A DNA stretch of 64,000 bases from Trichobilharzia szidati (Eukaryota > Platyhelminthes > Trematoda > Strigeidida > Schistosomatidae), in the NCBI GenBank assembly GCA_944472155.2, contig OX235273.1, positions 106,724,582-106,788,581 on the forward strand. Direction: 5' to 3'. The notes beneath the pieces were generated by a model, which was not told the origin of the DNA, ran no database searches, and saw only the letters and a list, made by a program, of their open reading frames with translations. The translations under genes and the position numbers were made by a program. Positions within the stretch are counted from its first letter, which is position 1, and every line of letters starts with the position of its first letter. This document shows positions 33,610-44,649 of the stretch, in pieces.

Positions 33610-34510
33610 TGGACATATATTAGAGTAGAGCCAGAGATGAGGATCTAATTGAAAATTAAATATTTCTTCGCTCAATCCTTATACAGACGAAATACTTAAT
33701 TGCGACAACAATCAACCAACATCGCGCACAAAAGCAGTTGCATCCAAGAAAAAAATCATTCAAAAGAGCCAGGACGCGCTTGCTTCAGCACTCCTGTCTT
33801 GACGAGAGTGGAAAAGAATTATCGTATGACTGTGTTGTCCCCAACACCAAAATAAATGGATATGTCCACAAAACTTTATCAAAAGATCCCTAGCATCAAC
33901 TCGATCGATCAACTCAAAAGTCACTCATCTGAGCATTTACAAACATAAACTGTCTTTCTGTCAAAAAATATAATAATATCCATTCCTTCATATCACCAAC
34001 CAATTCAACTGGGAAACTGTACAAATCTTAGTTAGATAAAGGATACAGCCAAAAAAATGTCTGAAAATTCCTAGAAACTCAGTAGTACACAGACGCATAT
34101 CTACAAAGGTCAGACTTTTCAACTAATTTAATTAAAGAATGTCACATGAATCAATAAAAGTCACAGTCCAAGTCAATAAAAAATGATCAATACTAATGCA
34201 AAATTAATAATAGACCACTCATCAAGTGCGTCAATTATACAATTTTTAAAAAAATGGCTGAAAAGTTGTCTTTGCTGAGCTTCTTCCTGCTTTTTTCTCT
34301 CCCTAAATGATATCAGTCAATAAGAATTCACATAAATTCATTTCATATTGAAGTTTATGCTGAAGATGTTGTCCAGAAATGACAATGAAAGCTTAGCAAT
34401 AGAACCACCTACCCACCCACCCCAACCTCAGAGAACGCAATCATACCAATATCATCCATTTGACGTACAAATCTTCCCCAACATATCTAAGACATTTTTA
34501 GATAACGAAG
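33610..34510 (+). pseudogene. Highly decayed PLE fragment
   Basis: Shares 'aatggatatgtccaca..actttatcaa', 'aaacataaactgtctttct', 'accaattcaactgggaaactg' with 60299-60720 and 24630-25100 (NGYP.NFI, HEHKLS, HQFDWD.VQIL in sense). Near the end, 34359-34392 holds a hammerhead-like core (CTGAAGA, TTGTC/GACAA, TGAAAGC). Confidence 0.6.
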
Positions 34511-34557
34511 TACATTGATTAGTCCCTAGAGAGTCATCAGTGTTTCCATGAGTTTTT

Positions 34558-34932
34558 TTGTAGGGATTTGATTTGTTTCGATTTTAACCACGGATTGATA
34601 TCATTTAGAGAACTATTGAAAGCCACCAGAGAGTACTGCCAGACAGCCGTTTCGTCCTGGTTTGGGACTCACCGACAGTACGCACCTACCACCGGGGTTC
34701 GAACCCAGGACCTTCCAGATACAAGTCAAGCTTGTAAACCACTCAGTCACTGGGATCCCACTCAATGGCAATGAACTCTAACTTCTACCAATTCATGATT
34801 TTAGCACGATCATCAGCCAGTGTCATCGCCAAGTATTTGTCCTCACTCTTGACCAGATGGACTCCAGTGGTCACGACTTTCCACTAGAACTCCAGGCAAC
34901 TTTGTCCTGCAGCCAATCACTAGCAAGCATCA
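34558..34932 (-). mobile_element. Family H hammerhead/tRNA-like element
   Basis: The minus strand has body, tRNA-like block (B-box-like 'gggttcgaacccc', near 34695) and a hammerhead at 34633-34681: stem I gtactg, core TCGGTGAG, stem II GTCC/GGAC, CGAAAC, then 'ggctgtctggcagtac'. The core differs from CTGATGAG at two or three positions. Confidence 0.8.
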
Positions 34933-35044
34933 CATAGGGAGGACCCATCGGTCTCTGCAGGTTAGGGCTACAGAACACACATTCCAAAGTGGCTGCAACA
35001 ACCAATAAAATCGCCAGACACAATTGAACCCGGAAATAGATGTC

Positions 35045-35530
35045 CAACATCATCTATAGCCAAGCATATTATAGAGAAGGGTCATAAAGTTGATTTCAAC
35101 AATGCCTTTAAGCCAATATATAAAACAAGGTTAGGCCACATACTTAAATTCATTGAAGCCTTAGCCATAAAAAGACTTAAACCTGTCTTATATGTCCTGC
35201 CTTGGTAATCCAATTTAGAACCAAGGACCAATTTACTTCATAATATTTTCAACCCCTTCTTTGCCTTGCTTTTTCTCTTTTTCTCTTTCTTACTCACACC
35301 TTTTGTGTCTCCCTACCCATTATTTGTGACCTTGACCTGTACACAATCTGACCTGTATTGTAATTATTCATGCCTTCTTGCCTTCTATAAAAACTGTGTA
35401 TGACAAGTACTCGTGTGTGATCAGAATGTCCGAAATGTGTTGCGCAAATACACATTACACGTTTCAGATAAACTACGTCTTCTTATTGTATTGTCGAAAT
35501 TCATAAGGGGAACTAATTGCTTTAAATTTT
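35045..35530 (+). mobile_element. PLE endonuclease C-terminus and 3' UTR (separate subfamily)
   Basis: The translation 'SIAKHIIEKGHKVDFNNAFK' and 'LKFIEALAIKRLKPVLYVLPW' ends near 35210. A pyrimidine-rich UTR follows, with 'tataaaaactgtgtatgac' near 35390 and a tail to 35525. Confidence 0.68.
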
Positions 35531-35545
35531 TTCTAAGAGTTGGTT

Positions 35546-35690
35546 TGTAGGGACTTGATTTGTTTTAAGTTCTATTAACGGATTGATGTCTGTTAGAGAA
35601 CCATTGGAAGCCACCGGGGAGTACTAGACAGCTGTTTCGTCACCTTAGTTTGGGGCTCTTCATCAGCATGCACCCCATATGTCATGTCTC
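35546..35690 (-). mobile_element. Truncated family H element
   Basis: Only the 3' arm and hammerhead (35620-35670) are present. 'gatgaagagcccc' and 'acgaaacagctgtctagtac' are recognisable, with a small insertion in stem II. Confidence 0.7.
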
Positions 35691-35895
35691 AAGTTTTTGG
35701 GGTTAGGTGTTGGCTGAGACCTATCAGTCAAGTTTGCGACGTCGTCACCAAAATAGGTGACTCGCCAAATTGGTTAGGGCTAAATGGATGGAGGCTATAG
35801 ATAAGAAACCATGAATTAAGGTTTAGCGCTTACTGAAGACACTCATCACCAAGAAACTGATATCCACACACATTTTACATGACATCAGTTGACAA
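35691..35895. other. Unassigned, SINE-like sequence
   Basis: Some resemblance to 57760-57800 ('atcagtcaagtttgcgacg' and 'aggtgactcgcc'), so perhaps a family D relic. There is no clear box structure. Confidence 0.35.
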
Positions 35896-35899
35896 GAGG

Positions 35900-36620
35900 T
35901 CCCAAACTTATTGAACAATGCTTAGAAAATTAATTTCTAATAGTTTTCATCCGAATGGCTACAAACGAGCACTAGTTAAAACTTCCGTTCATAGAGTCAG
36001 AATAATATGTTTTATAGAAAAGTTAGAGCAAGAATTTATGATTCCCGAAAAGATGTTGAAAAACAACGGTTATCCTTATAGATGTGAAGGCTCAGATGTC
36101 AATCACAGTGGAAAAAAGAAGCCTATCTTCATTCAAATCGATTTTAAAGATGATGTTATACTGCAGGAATATTTGACAGAAGATTGAACACCATACTAGC
36201 TAGAAACTATCCCTTCCAGCTAAGTTGGTCCCCGTACATCAGAACAATAAGCTCTCTGGTGCAATCAAAAGTCGATAGATACCCTTCTCATGTTAACTCT
36301 AACTGTGTACACAAATTTACTTGCATTTGTGGTAGCAGTTACATTTGGGAGAACAGAAAGAAGGGCACACCTCCGATTTTCTCAACATGTACCAAAAAGC
36401 CTACGTCTCAAGGGAACAAATGCTTCCAATAATGCCATTGCCAGACATCTCATCAATACCAATCATGAGGTGGACATCGGAAAATCCTCTAAAATAATCA
36501 TTACGCGAAATAGCTCATTTCTCCTCAGGTTTGACGAAGCAATCACCATCAAACTCCTGAAACCCGATATATGCGTTCAGAAAGAAACAGTTATCAGTCT
36601 TTTCTTGACCTGGTAACTGG
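35900..36620 (+). pseudogene. PLE linker and GIY-YIG endonuclease, frameshifted
   Basis: Frame 35918-36187: 'NGYKRALVKTSVHRVRIIC', 'MLKNNGYP'. Then come a broken 'NYPFQLSWSPY' segment and, from 36290 in another frame, the nuclease with 'CGSSYIWENRKKG' in one frame and 'LRFSQHVPKSLRLKGTNASN' in the other. The C-terminus 'LLKPDICVQKETVISL' is intact to 36616. The GIY-YIG second box reads YIW, so the site is damaged. It is in a lipase intron (31853-37558). Confidence 0.8.
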
Positions 36621-36825
36621 ATGTCTTTATTCCCTCTTTCATTTGATTACGTAATCTTTGTCTTTAACCTCTCCCTATTATTGCTACAGTGTTACTTTGC
36701 TTGTCTCTTGTTTCTGTGGCATGAGTTGAACCGACTACATTCTTACTCAATTTTTGGTTACTCATCATCTTACAAATCAGTCCTCATTACTTAATTCCCT
36801 GACTGTTGTGTGCAAACATATATTT
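36621..36825 (+). mobile_element. PLE 3' UTR, part 1
   Basis: Continues the preceding element ('tgattacgtaat' matches 22249). It is interrupted at about 36826 by a family H insertion and resumes at 37260. Confidence 0.6.
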
Positions 36826-37258
36826 TTGTTTAAATGGATGGAGGATTTCATCATGAGATGAAATCGGTTAGAGAACCATTGGAAAAACTTCAGGGAGTAC
36901 TGCCAGACAGCTGTTTCCTCCGTCCTAGTCTGGGACTCTTCATCAGTACGCACCCACCGCCAGCAGGTTCGAACCCACGACCTTCTGGTTACAAGCCCAG
37001 CGAGCTAGCTCGTAGACCATTAAGCCAATGGGATACCCGATTCAATGGCCAGTCCATGAATTCCAACTTCTGCCAATTCACGACATAGCGCAACCATTTC
37101 GCAATGTCTTCTTCTGATGAGTTACTGCCTCACCTACAACCTGCTGTACCCTACTGGTCACGACTTCCCACCAGAACCCCAGGTCACTGCCTACCTGAAT
37201 AGGGCTAGCCGCTAGTGAGCATCAGATTAATTTTCAAGTATTGGTTTTGTAGGGAATT
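36826..37258 (-). mobile_element. Family H hammerhead/tRNA-like element, near full length
   Basis: The minus strand has a left arm trace near 37225-37258 ('ccaatacttgaaaatt'), the body, the tRNA-like block 36965-37035, and a hammerhead at 36897-36949 with a 4-base insertion before GAAAC. The family tail runs to 36830. It is inserted in a PLE 3' UTR, so it is younger than that PLE. Confidence 0.82.
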
Positions 37259-37259
37259 T

Positions 37260-37505
37260 GTTTAAACTTGAACTTTCTGGGTGAAAACTACATGAGTGTA
37301 ATTTTTTTTAATGAGTATTGTTCATTAAGTTTGGAGCCTTCTGTCAACTGACATCATGTAAAATGTGTGATTATATTAAGGCTGTTCTGTACATAGTGAT
37401 TTCTTTAGTCTGTAAGCGACAGCTGATGAGAAGCCAACGAAATAAACAATGATGGTACCATCTTATTCCGCTCAAACTCCCATTCTTGCTTTATTCAAAT
37501 TCATA
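37260..37505 (+). mobile_element. PLE 3' UTR, part 2
   Basis: Contains GCTGATGAGAAGCCAACGAAAT at 37422-37443 and the conserved end 'tgctttattcaaattcat'. Confidence 0.7.
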
Positions 37506-37558
37506 ATTAAGCGAAATAAATGTATGCAACTACAGAATACTTGAATTTGAATACTCAC

Positions 37559-37957
37559 CTGATTCATTCAACTTTGAAGGCTTACGATAAGTGTTAGGAT
37601 TGGTCAGTGGTGTTATCGAGTGAGATCGTTGATTCAACAATAAGGATAGATTACTCGGCATAGAATGATCTCTATGATTTCGAAAATGCGCTTTAGCAGC
37701 ATTTGAAGATCTGTGTAAATGGGACGACTTATTCGTATTAATGTGTTCGTCTATGTTAACTTCGCCTTCTTCTTCTCCTTTAGATGTACCATACCATAGT
37801 CTAGAGGCTAAACGTGACCATAATGGACTGTTTGGTGAGTTTTCTTTACTTTCAAGATTTGTAGAATTGTCAACAATTTTGGCATCAGAAGCAGCAGACG
37901 ACGAAGAAGAAGAAGCATCTTCAAGATTTAAAGTGGCTTCATCAACTCCAGCGTAGG
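37559..37957 (-). CDS. LIPE: Hormone-sensitive lipase, regulatory-module exon
   Basis: Acceptor 'gtttatag' above 37957, donor GTGAGT at 37553-37558. The exon starts with two bases of a split codon and AYAGVDEATLNLEDAS, matching 'CVSAYAG' of mammalian LIPE just after the core. It then runs through a Ser/Ala-rich stretch, 'SPLWSRLASRLWYGTSKGEE' and 'HRDHSMPSNLSLLLNQRSHS'. It ends in phase 1, which fits the 31852 acceptor. The module regulates the enzyme. QRSHS resembles a basophilic kinase site near where mammals have RRSVS, but that is inference. The exons with HGGG and GDSAG must lie upstream and are not seen. Confidence 0.9.
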
Positions 37958-38020
37958 CTATAAACAGTAAAAAAAAGGAAGAGAAATGGATTACAGTAGA
38001 AAATGGTATAAAGGCATTTG

Positions 38021-38740
38021 TCAAGTTCTACAATAGCGTCCCAAGAGATACGAACGCACGAGTGACCTTGAGCCGACCAATCAGAAAAAATGGAGGATTT
38101 TTGCACAAAAAATTACGTATATTTACATTAAAAAAGCATGAAAAACACATTAAACAGGGTATTTTTGTCTAATACGAGATTAAAAAATGTCCCAATTATA
38201 ATGGGGAGTGTCAGTTTTTAAATTAAACCAATTCCTGCACATGTAATCATCTAGATGACTAAAAATAACTTGATTTTGAGAGCCGTTAATAGCTCTTATT
38301 CTATTTTTGAGTCTTCCCCAGAAACCTTCTATTGAATTCGTATGAGTACCGGTTCTGGGATCGACGAAGTCATCAGAAAGAATGGTTAACTCGGTGGTGT
38401 ATATATCCCAAATCTGATAATCGGTTATATGCCGCCCATTCATCCGTGTGAATGGTAGTGCCTGGCAAGACAAGCCTCTGAATAATAGGGAGAAGTGTGT
38501 CTGCACTCCTATCTGGAATAAGTTCGATAAATCCTTTCCGAATCTGGGTAAATTCGTAAATTCCCAGAACCCAAACGTTATTCGCTCTTGCACGTCCTCG
38601 ATTGTACTTCTTCTTTATAAGGACCGTTTCATCGATATGAACGACCACACCGACTCCTCCTAACACTTGAGTAATACTATTCATTTTCCACGATGCTAAA
38701 TCTCGACAAAACTGGAACCACTACTCAGTAGACGTTAACG
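38021..38740 (-). pseudogene. Merlin-type DNA transposase (IS1016/ISXO2-like), interrupted
   Basis: The minus frame 38373-38684 encodes 'VVVHIDETVLIKKKYNRGRA', 'VWVLGIYE', 'TTIHTDEWAAYNRL'. A second frame (from about 38370 down to 38180) encodes 'FVDPRTGTHTNSIEGFWGRL' and 'VIFSHLDDYMCRNWF'. The Asp in HIDET, the Asp in HTDEW and the Glu in SIEGFW fit the DDE triad of this superfamily. One frameshift near 38375 separates them. The left end at 38021-38045 ('caagttctacaatagcgtccc') matches the inverted repeats at 62577 and 63310. The N-terminal side is cut at 38740 by the 3' tail of a LINE. Confidence 0.9.
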
Positions 38741-41650
38741 TGTCGGTCGGTCGGTCGGTTTTCGACATAGAACTTTGCACATATGTGCGGCAGTTCAAGT
38801 CGCCACAATCTATGTAGCACGCAAAGCAAGAGAAGGAAGTAGAAGAAATGCATAATATAGACAGTAAACAGAGGTGTGAGACAAAGGAATAGTAATAACG
38901 GAGAACAAAACAGTTTCATTGGAAATCATAAGTCACAAGGAGTGGATGCATCTGCGCCACTGAGAACGATTTTGAGCCATGTCACCAATTGTTTCCAACC
39001 ATTGGTTTTTACCATCCCGAGGGCCCCAACCAGGAAGTCTACATCTTCCTACGTGGCTTAGATTAACTGTTGTGGATTTCATTGATTGGTGCCATGTTTT
39101 GGTTTGACCGCCGCTTGCTCTTTTCCAGCCTGACCCTATATCAGCTAACATTGCCCGTCGAGGAAGGCGATGACTAGGCATACGTAGCACATGTCCTAAC
39201 CATCTCAGTCGAAGTAATTTCACAGTCTCGTCGATTGATTTCCCCGCCTTACCTAGCACTCGACTTGAAGCCTAACGTCAATATTGCTCACCTTATTATA
39301 CCACTTCACACGGGAGATAGAACGCAGACACCTATGATCGAAGACAGCTAATCTTTTCATGTCTTCCACTCTCAATGGCCAGGTCTCACAGCCATAAAGG
39401 AGGACGGAGCGGACTGTTGAGCAGTACACACGCCCTTTGGTCGATAGTCGGATATCGCGTCTACGCCAGAGACGGCGAAAACTGGCGAATGCGAACCTAG
39501 CTCTCTGTATTCGTGCTGAAATTTCGTCGGAGATCAACCCGTTGGGGCTGATGGTACTTCCCAAGTAAGTGAAGCGGTCAACGTGTTCTACCACTTCGCT
39601 TCCTATTTCTAATCTAGGGGTCAATGAAGTCCAATCCTGCAGCATCATCTTACATTTTACAGGGGCGAATAGCATGCCAAACATACGGAGATTGTTGCTC
39701 AGGGTGTTCAGTAGACTCTGCATTTTGTCAGAGTCCTCGCCTAGAAGGACTATATCGTCCGCATATTCTAAGTCAACGAGATTCTTCCCTGGTAGCAAGT
39801 CAATCCCTGAGTCGCTGAAGTGAGTTAGGGTTAAGTCCATTAGTACATCTATGATGAAATTGAATAGGAATGGGGATAATGGGCATCCTTGACGGACGCC
39901 ACTAGTCGTCACCACTTCAGATGACAACTCGCCATAAGCCCTCACCTGGCTGCATGAGTACGAGTAGAGTGCCTTAATCAGTGCAATGTATTTTCTTGGC
40001 ATTCCCTTTACAGCCAAGCATCGCCAGAGAACCTCCCGGTCGACAGAATCGAATGCCGCCTTTAGGTCAAGAAATATAATGATTGTCGGACGCCGGTAGG
40101 AATGCCTATGTTCTAGAATCTGTCGAAGGGTGAAGATGTGATCAATACACCCTCTTCCTGGCCTAAAACCTACCTGGTTTTCTCGTGTTTGTGTCTCCCG
40201 AGCACCACTTAATCTACGCAGTATTATTGAGCCTAGGATTTTAGATACTATATTAGTCAAGCTAATCCCTCTGTGATTATCACAAGACGACTTGTCCCCC
40301 TTCTTGTATATCGGGATGATCAGTGACTTACACCAACCCGATGGGACTTCCTCTGATTCTCAGACGCTGCCTAGAACCTCCGTTAACGCAGACAGTAAAC
40401 TGTCTCCACCATACTTAAATACCTCTGGAGTCAATAAATTAGGTCCCGCTGCTTTGCCTAGCTTCAGATTGGTGACAGCTTTAGTAACCTCGGTTAAGGA
40501 CGGAGGACCTGTGTCTATCTCCCATTCAGGGAGGTGTTGGATGTCCGGTAGGTTAAGTGTGGCTGTGGGCCAATTAAACTGCTCCTCATAGTGTTCTTTC
40601 CAGCGCTCCAGACGTCTATCCTGGGAGCTAATTATGGTGCCATTTTTCTCGGAGATTGTTTCGCTTATCATTTGTTTTTTACCACCTGTTTCCCTGATAA
40701 GCCTGAATAGTTGTCTGGTGTTGCCTATCGCCGATGCTTTTTCCATCCCTTTCGCCTTTGTCAACCACCACTGTTCACGGTCCTTGAGGAGACTTTTCGT
40801 AAGTTTCCTCTTGTGCAGCTTTCGCTCCTCATTGAATTCGGAGCTCGCCAGAATAAGTCTTCTAGCATCTATCAGTTCGGATGAGGCAGTCGAAATCCAA
40901 TGGTTTTTACTCACCTTTGGATTTACCTTATTCACAGCTTTTACAGCTGTATCTATGGCTGACTGAATATTCTTCCAGGCTTCTTCAGGGTGAGCGCAGC
41001 TGTCAAACTCAGATATGTGTTTAGCTAGTTCTTCCTCAAATAGGGACTTAGTTCCCTGGTCGAGCTGGGGACGTGGTGGGTTTACCGCCAGCTGTTTCCT
41101 ACGTCCGTTCAGTCGTAAGCACACACGAGCGCGGACCAGTGCGTGATCGGTATCTACACACGTGTTCCAGAAGGAGCGACAATCCCCTACCGACCCACGC
41201 CAACGATAGCTTATTGCTATGTGGTCTATTTGTGTCCAGCGTTGATTTGATGATGGTGGTCGCCAGGTCAAACAGTGTCTCTCCTTGTGTTTGAAGTTAG
41301 TGCTTACAAGATACAAATGATTATCTGAACAGAACTGTAGGAGACGGTCACCGTTGTCGGTTCGCTGGCACGGAATTCCGTATGTGCCACCAACATTCTT
41401 CTCAGATTGACACAATTTCCCTACTTGAGCATTAAAGTCACCAGCTAAAACGACTATATCTGAGCGTCTAGCCTTTCGCAGCAAACTAGACAGCTTTTGG
41501 TAGAACTCATCCTTCGTTTCATCCGAACTGCAGTCAGTGGGGGCGTAGGCGGAGATTACGAAAAGGCATCGGCGAGTAGTGCAGTCCTTTCTCCTTTTCA
41601 ATGATCCGTTCAGGCGGACAGCGCACATTCGGCTATCTACCGGGATCCAG
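38741..41650 (-). pseudogene. RTE-like LINE (family B), long copy: endonuclease plus reverse transcriptase
   Basis: Frame 40360-41628 encodes most of an AP-type endonuclease: 'VISAYAPTDCSSDE', VVLAGDFNAQVGKL and 'QRWTQIDHIAISYRW' (metal and catalytic Asp/Asn/His motifs). A linker and 'LTPEVFKYGGDSLLSALTEV' follow. A single in-frame TGA at about 40360 interrupts it. The same frame then continues 39253-40260 with 'GFRPGRGCIDHIFTLRQI', 'FLDLKAAFDSVDR', SGVRQGCPLSPFLFNFII and LEYADDIVLLGEDSDKM. A frameshift near 39255 precedes the C-terminal 'LRWLGHVLRMPSHRLPRRAM'. The 3' UTR ends in a (ACCG)n tail at 38741-38758. The N-terminal part of the endonuclease is missing. It is the least decayed mobile element here. 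Confidence 0.93.
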
Positions 41651-42051
41651 TCAAGCTACGCTCACTGAAGCATTGTAAACCTGACCTTTGACAGCCACAC
41701 TAATACCCTGGAGGTATCAAAGGTGGTCCGGGTTGGTGCATACCACCATGGTTTTACTACATGATTAGTGGTGTCATCTGTCACATCTCCTCCGCCACTC
41801 ACACAGCTACCTATATACACGAACTTATCGACAACTTCAAGCGGTTCACCTGCCAGAGACAGTGCAGGTACAGGCTCCTGCCGATCTTATAACAATACTT
41901 GGCACTTAAACACTGCTAAGCACACACCATAATTACAGACACTGATCGCCAACTGGTTAAATGAGATTTAGGAAGCCTGCATTTTACTGCCTAGTAAGAC
42001 AATATCGTCTGCATAATACAGGCTGAAAAGTCTTTCTCCGGGAAGCAGGTC
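41651..42051 (-). pseudogene. Different LINE reverse transcriptase fragment next to the gap
   Basis: The minus strand from 42051 reads 'DLLPGERLFSLYYADDIVLL', the RT catalytic box. After a stop come 'VDKFVYIGSCVSGGGDV' and decaying coding to about 41700. It differs from family B (GSCVSGGG against GSTISPNG). The 5' part is lost in the N run. Confidence 0.75.
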
Positions 42052-42548
42052 NNNNNNNNNNNNNNNNNNNNNNNNNNNNNNNNNNNNNNNNNNNNNNNNN
42101 NNNNNNNNNNNNNNNNNNNNNNNNNNNNNNNNNNNNNNNNNNNNNNNNNNNNNNNNNNNNNNNNNNNNNNNNNNNNNNNNNNNNNNNNNNNNNNNNNNNN
42201 NNNNNNNNNNNNNNNNNNNNNNNNNNNNNNNNNNNNNNNNNNNNNNNNNNNNNNNNNNNNNNNNNNNNNNNNNNNNNNNNNNNNNNNNNNNNNNNNNNNN
42301 NNNNNNNNNNNNNNNNNNNNNNNNNNNNNNNNNNNNNNNNNNNNNNNNNNNNNNNNNNNNNNNNNNNNNNNNNNNNNNNNNNNNNNNNNNNNNNNNNNNN
42401 NNNNNNNNNNNNNNNNNNNNNNNNNNNNNNNNNNNNNNNNNNNNNNNNNNNNNNNNNNNNNNNNNNNNNNNNNNNNNNNNNNNNNNNNNNNNNNNNNNNN
42501 NNNNNNNNNNNNNNNNNNNNNNNNNNNNNNNNNNNNNNNNNNNNNNNN
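42052..42548. other. Assembly gap (497 N)
   Basis: A run of N. Open frames crossing it are artefacts. It is flanked by a LINE fragment and half of a fold-back element. The missing filamin and lipase exons may be here or in sequence the gap stands for. Confidence 0.99.
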
Positions 42549-42935
42549 AGAGCCACCAGTCAAATCAGAAGAGGATAATAAATAATCTATTTCCATTCAA
42601 ACACATTCTAACAATCAACTTATTATGACTATAAAAACACTCGTCGTATTTCCCATCTAATTGCAATGGATTAATAACACTCGTACTATTATTTCTGAAT
42701 GTACATTATCTCATATTGAATTTTAATCCAATATCTAGTCGATTCCAAACATGTATATAAATGAAGGAAAGAAGTTGTGTGAGTAACTTGATATGATTAT
42801 GAGCAATAGTTTGTGCTCGAAACGTCATCAGTAAATATTACTGTATAACACTGTGAGACTCTATCAAAATAAAAAATTTACCCATAATGGAATTACACTC
42901 TACCACAGTGCCCAAGTTTTATTCTTATATCAATG
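42549..42935. mobile_element. Right half of a fold-back element (family X)
   Basis: Matches 30965-31310, including 'gccaccagtcaaatcagaag', 'tgatatgattatgag', 'gtgctcgaaacgtcatcag' and the terminal 'cccataatggaa'. The left arm is not present, presumably inside the gap. Confidence 0.75.
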
Positions 42936-42949
42936 TCTTTCACTAACCT

Positions 42950-43365
42950 AGTCTAGGAAATATCATCTCAACTACAGGAGGCGTGGAAGAAGACAGGAAC
43001 AAAATCCTGATCTTCAACAGTAATGTCAGGTCATTGATTCTATATGGTTCATAGACTTGGTGCGTCAAGAAAAAAAGCAATTTAAACAGGCCCCAGACTT
43101 TCACTAACAGCTGCCTTCGCTCTCTACTGTGAAGACCTTTGAGTGAAATCACGTGGTAAGTAGGCACTTGAGTGGGACTTCAACGGGAAACGACTGGATG
43201 AATGTCAGTTCATGGGCGTCATGGGGGAGATCATGTGTAGAGGAAACAGAAGATTGTCTTTAGTTGTTGAAAAAAATTTGAGAAAGACCGCAGAGAGCAG
43301 GAAAGTGTCAGTGTCCTCGTGAAGCCCTATGTTCTACGATCACTGAGTGGCTTTCTTCACACCTG
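42950..43365 (+). mobile_element. LINE family A fragment with deletion
   Basis: 'aaaatcctgatcttcaacagtaatgtcagg' gives the KILIFNSNVRS relic, then 'tatatggttcatagacttgg', then the 3' UTR to 'gaagccctatgttctacga'. Frame broken. Confidence 0.65.
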
Positions 43366-44645
43366 AATTGATTGACCTCACCAGCTGTGAATTCAAAATA
43401 ATAGAACTCCAAAAGTAATAACATGCTCTTCCTTTCAATGCCATCTGACAGCACTTAGTTCGAACACAGTGAAAGTTGTCCGTGCTAAGATGAAAGAGTG
43501 TCCACAGACCTCTAATGAACAATAAATTCGAATGGAAACTAATTTATATTTAAATGAGAAACCTGAAAGTTTGTTTACAAGTAAGCGGACCACGAAACTT
43601 GATATGTAAACAGATAAACAGTAGATAATCCTTTATTGGTGATATGGTGATCGATATCCAGCCTGGAAATTGACCAATCACATTTTGGCCCACGAGAAAT
43701 AATGCCCAATATTTTATTGATCATGATTATAGACTAACTGACATATCCTTAGCGGTATTTTGAAGCGTACATTATAATCGTGTAAAATGTATTTTTCGAC
43801 ACATATCGCAGTGTGTTCTTGTTTAAATATTGAGGGCTGGTGGAGACTGGTAGCAGACGTAATATGTTGTTGGTGTAGTCAAGCACTATTCGTGATTAAT
43901 GCGTCTAAGTCCAGCATTGGTGTCTCTATTTTGTTCTTTCTCAATCTCAGGGCTATTGAGCAATCAAGTTGCTTGTTCATAATAGAACTGATGAAATGTT
44001 TGTCACATAAATATTATTTATTTTCTCACTCTATTCCTGCTATCCTAAGTAATTGAAATATATCCGCCGCATATATGAGTGTTATTGTAACGATAATGAG
44101 TACCTGTCTTTTTTAACTATGAGGGTCTGAAGAGAAGACTTTATTGTAAGTAAAATATTCTTCATTCAGACCAACTTTTATTTTATGGTTTGGGAATATT
44201 TCACACCCTCTGATCTAATTTGCATAAAAAACACTAAACTACTTTGCAAAATTTAAGTAGTTTGTATTGCTCCGTAAAATATTATAATGTTTCTAAGATT
44301 GCCCATGGAGGCCATTAGAAGACGTTAGCTGAAGGCACTTGTACTCTGAGAAATTAACAGTGTTCCCACTGGGATTAAAACCAAGTGCACATCATTTAAA
44401 ACGTCAGAAAGTTACACGGAAGGCCAGCAGGTCGCTGGGCCCACCTTTTGTACAACCGGCATCAGCTGTCATTTGTTCGAATTAATTTTGTATCTCCCGT
44501 TGACACAGTTATGTTGCACCGAAATTCTCGAACTCTCTTTTGGCTCCTGTTACAGACTGCTTGACGATTTCTGAAGGCTAAAGTGATATTATCTGGCTGA
44601 TGGAAACCAGCTAAAGGAATTTTTTTATTCCTTTATGTTCCCCCT
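43366..44645. other. Unassigned intergenic or intronic sequence
   Basis: AT-rich. I searched the minus strand by eye for the missing filamin repeats 23-24 (GPSK, GSPF, YTP-type phrases) and for lipase HGGG/GDSAG and found neither. The plus frame 43787-44056 has no recognisable family. Confidence 0.4.
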
Positions 44646-44649
44646 GGAA

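Noticed and set aside
40634..40966. Plus-strand 110-aa frame
   Set aside because: Antisense to the LINE endonuclease-RT frame.
41984..42596. Two long minus-strand open frames across the N run
   Set aside because: They are produced by translating N bases; only short ends are real sequence.
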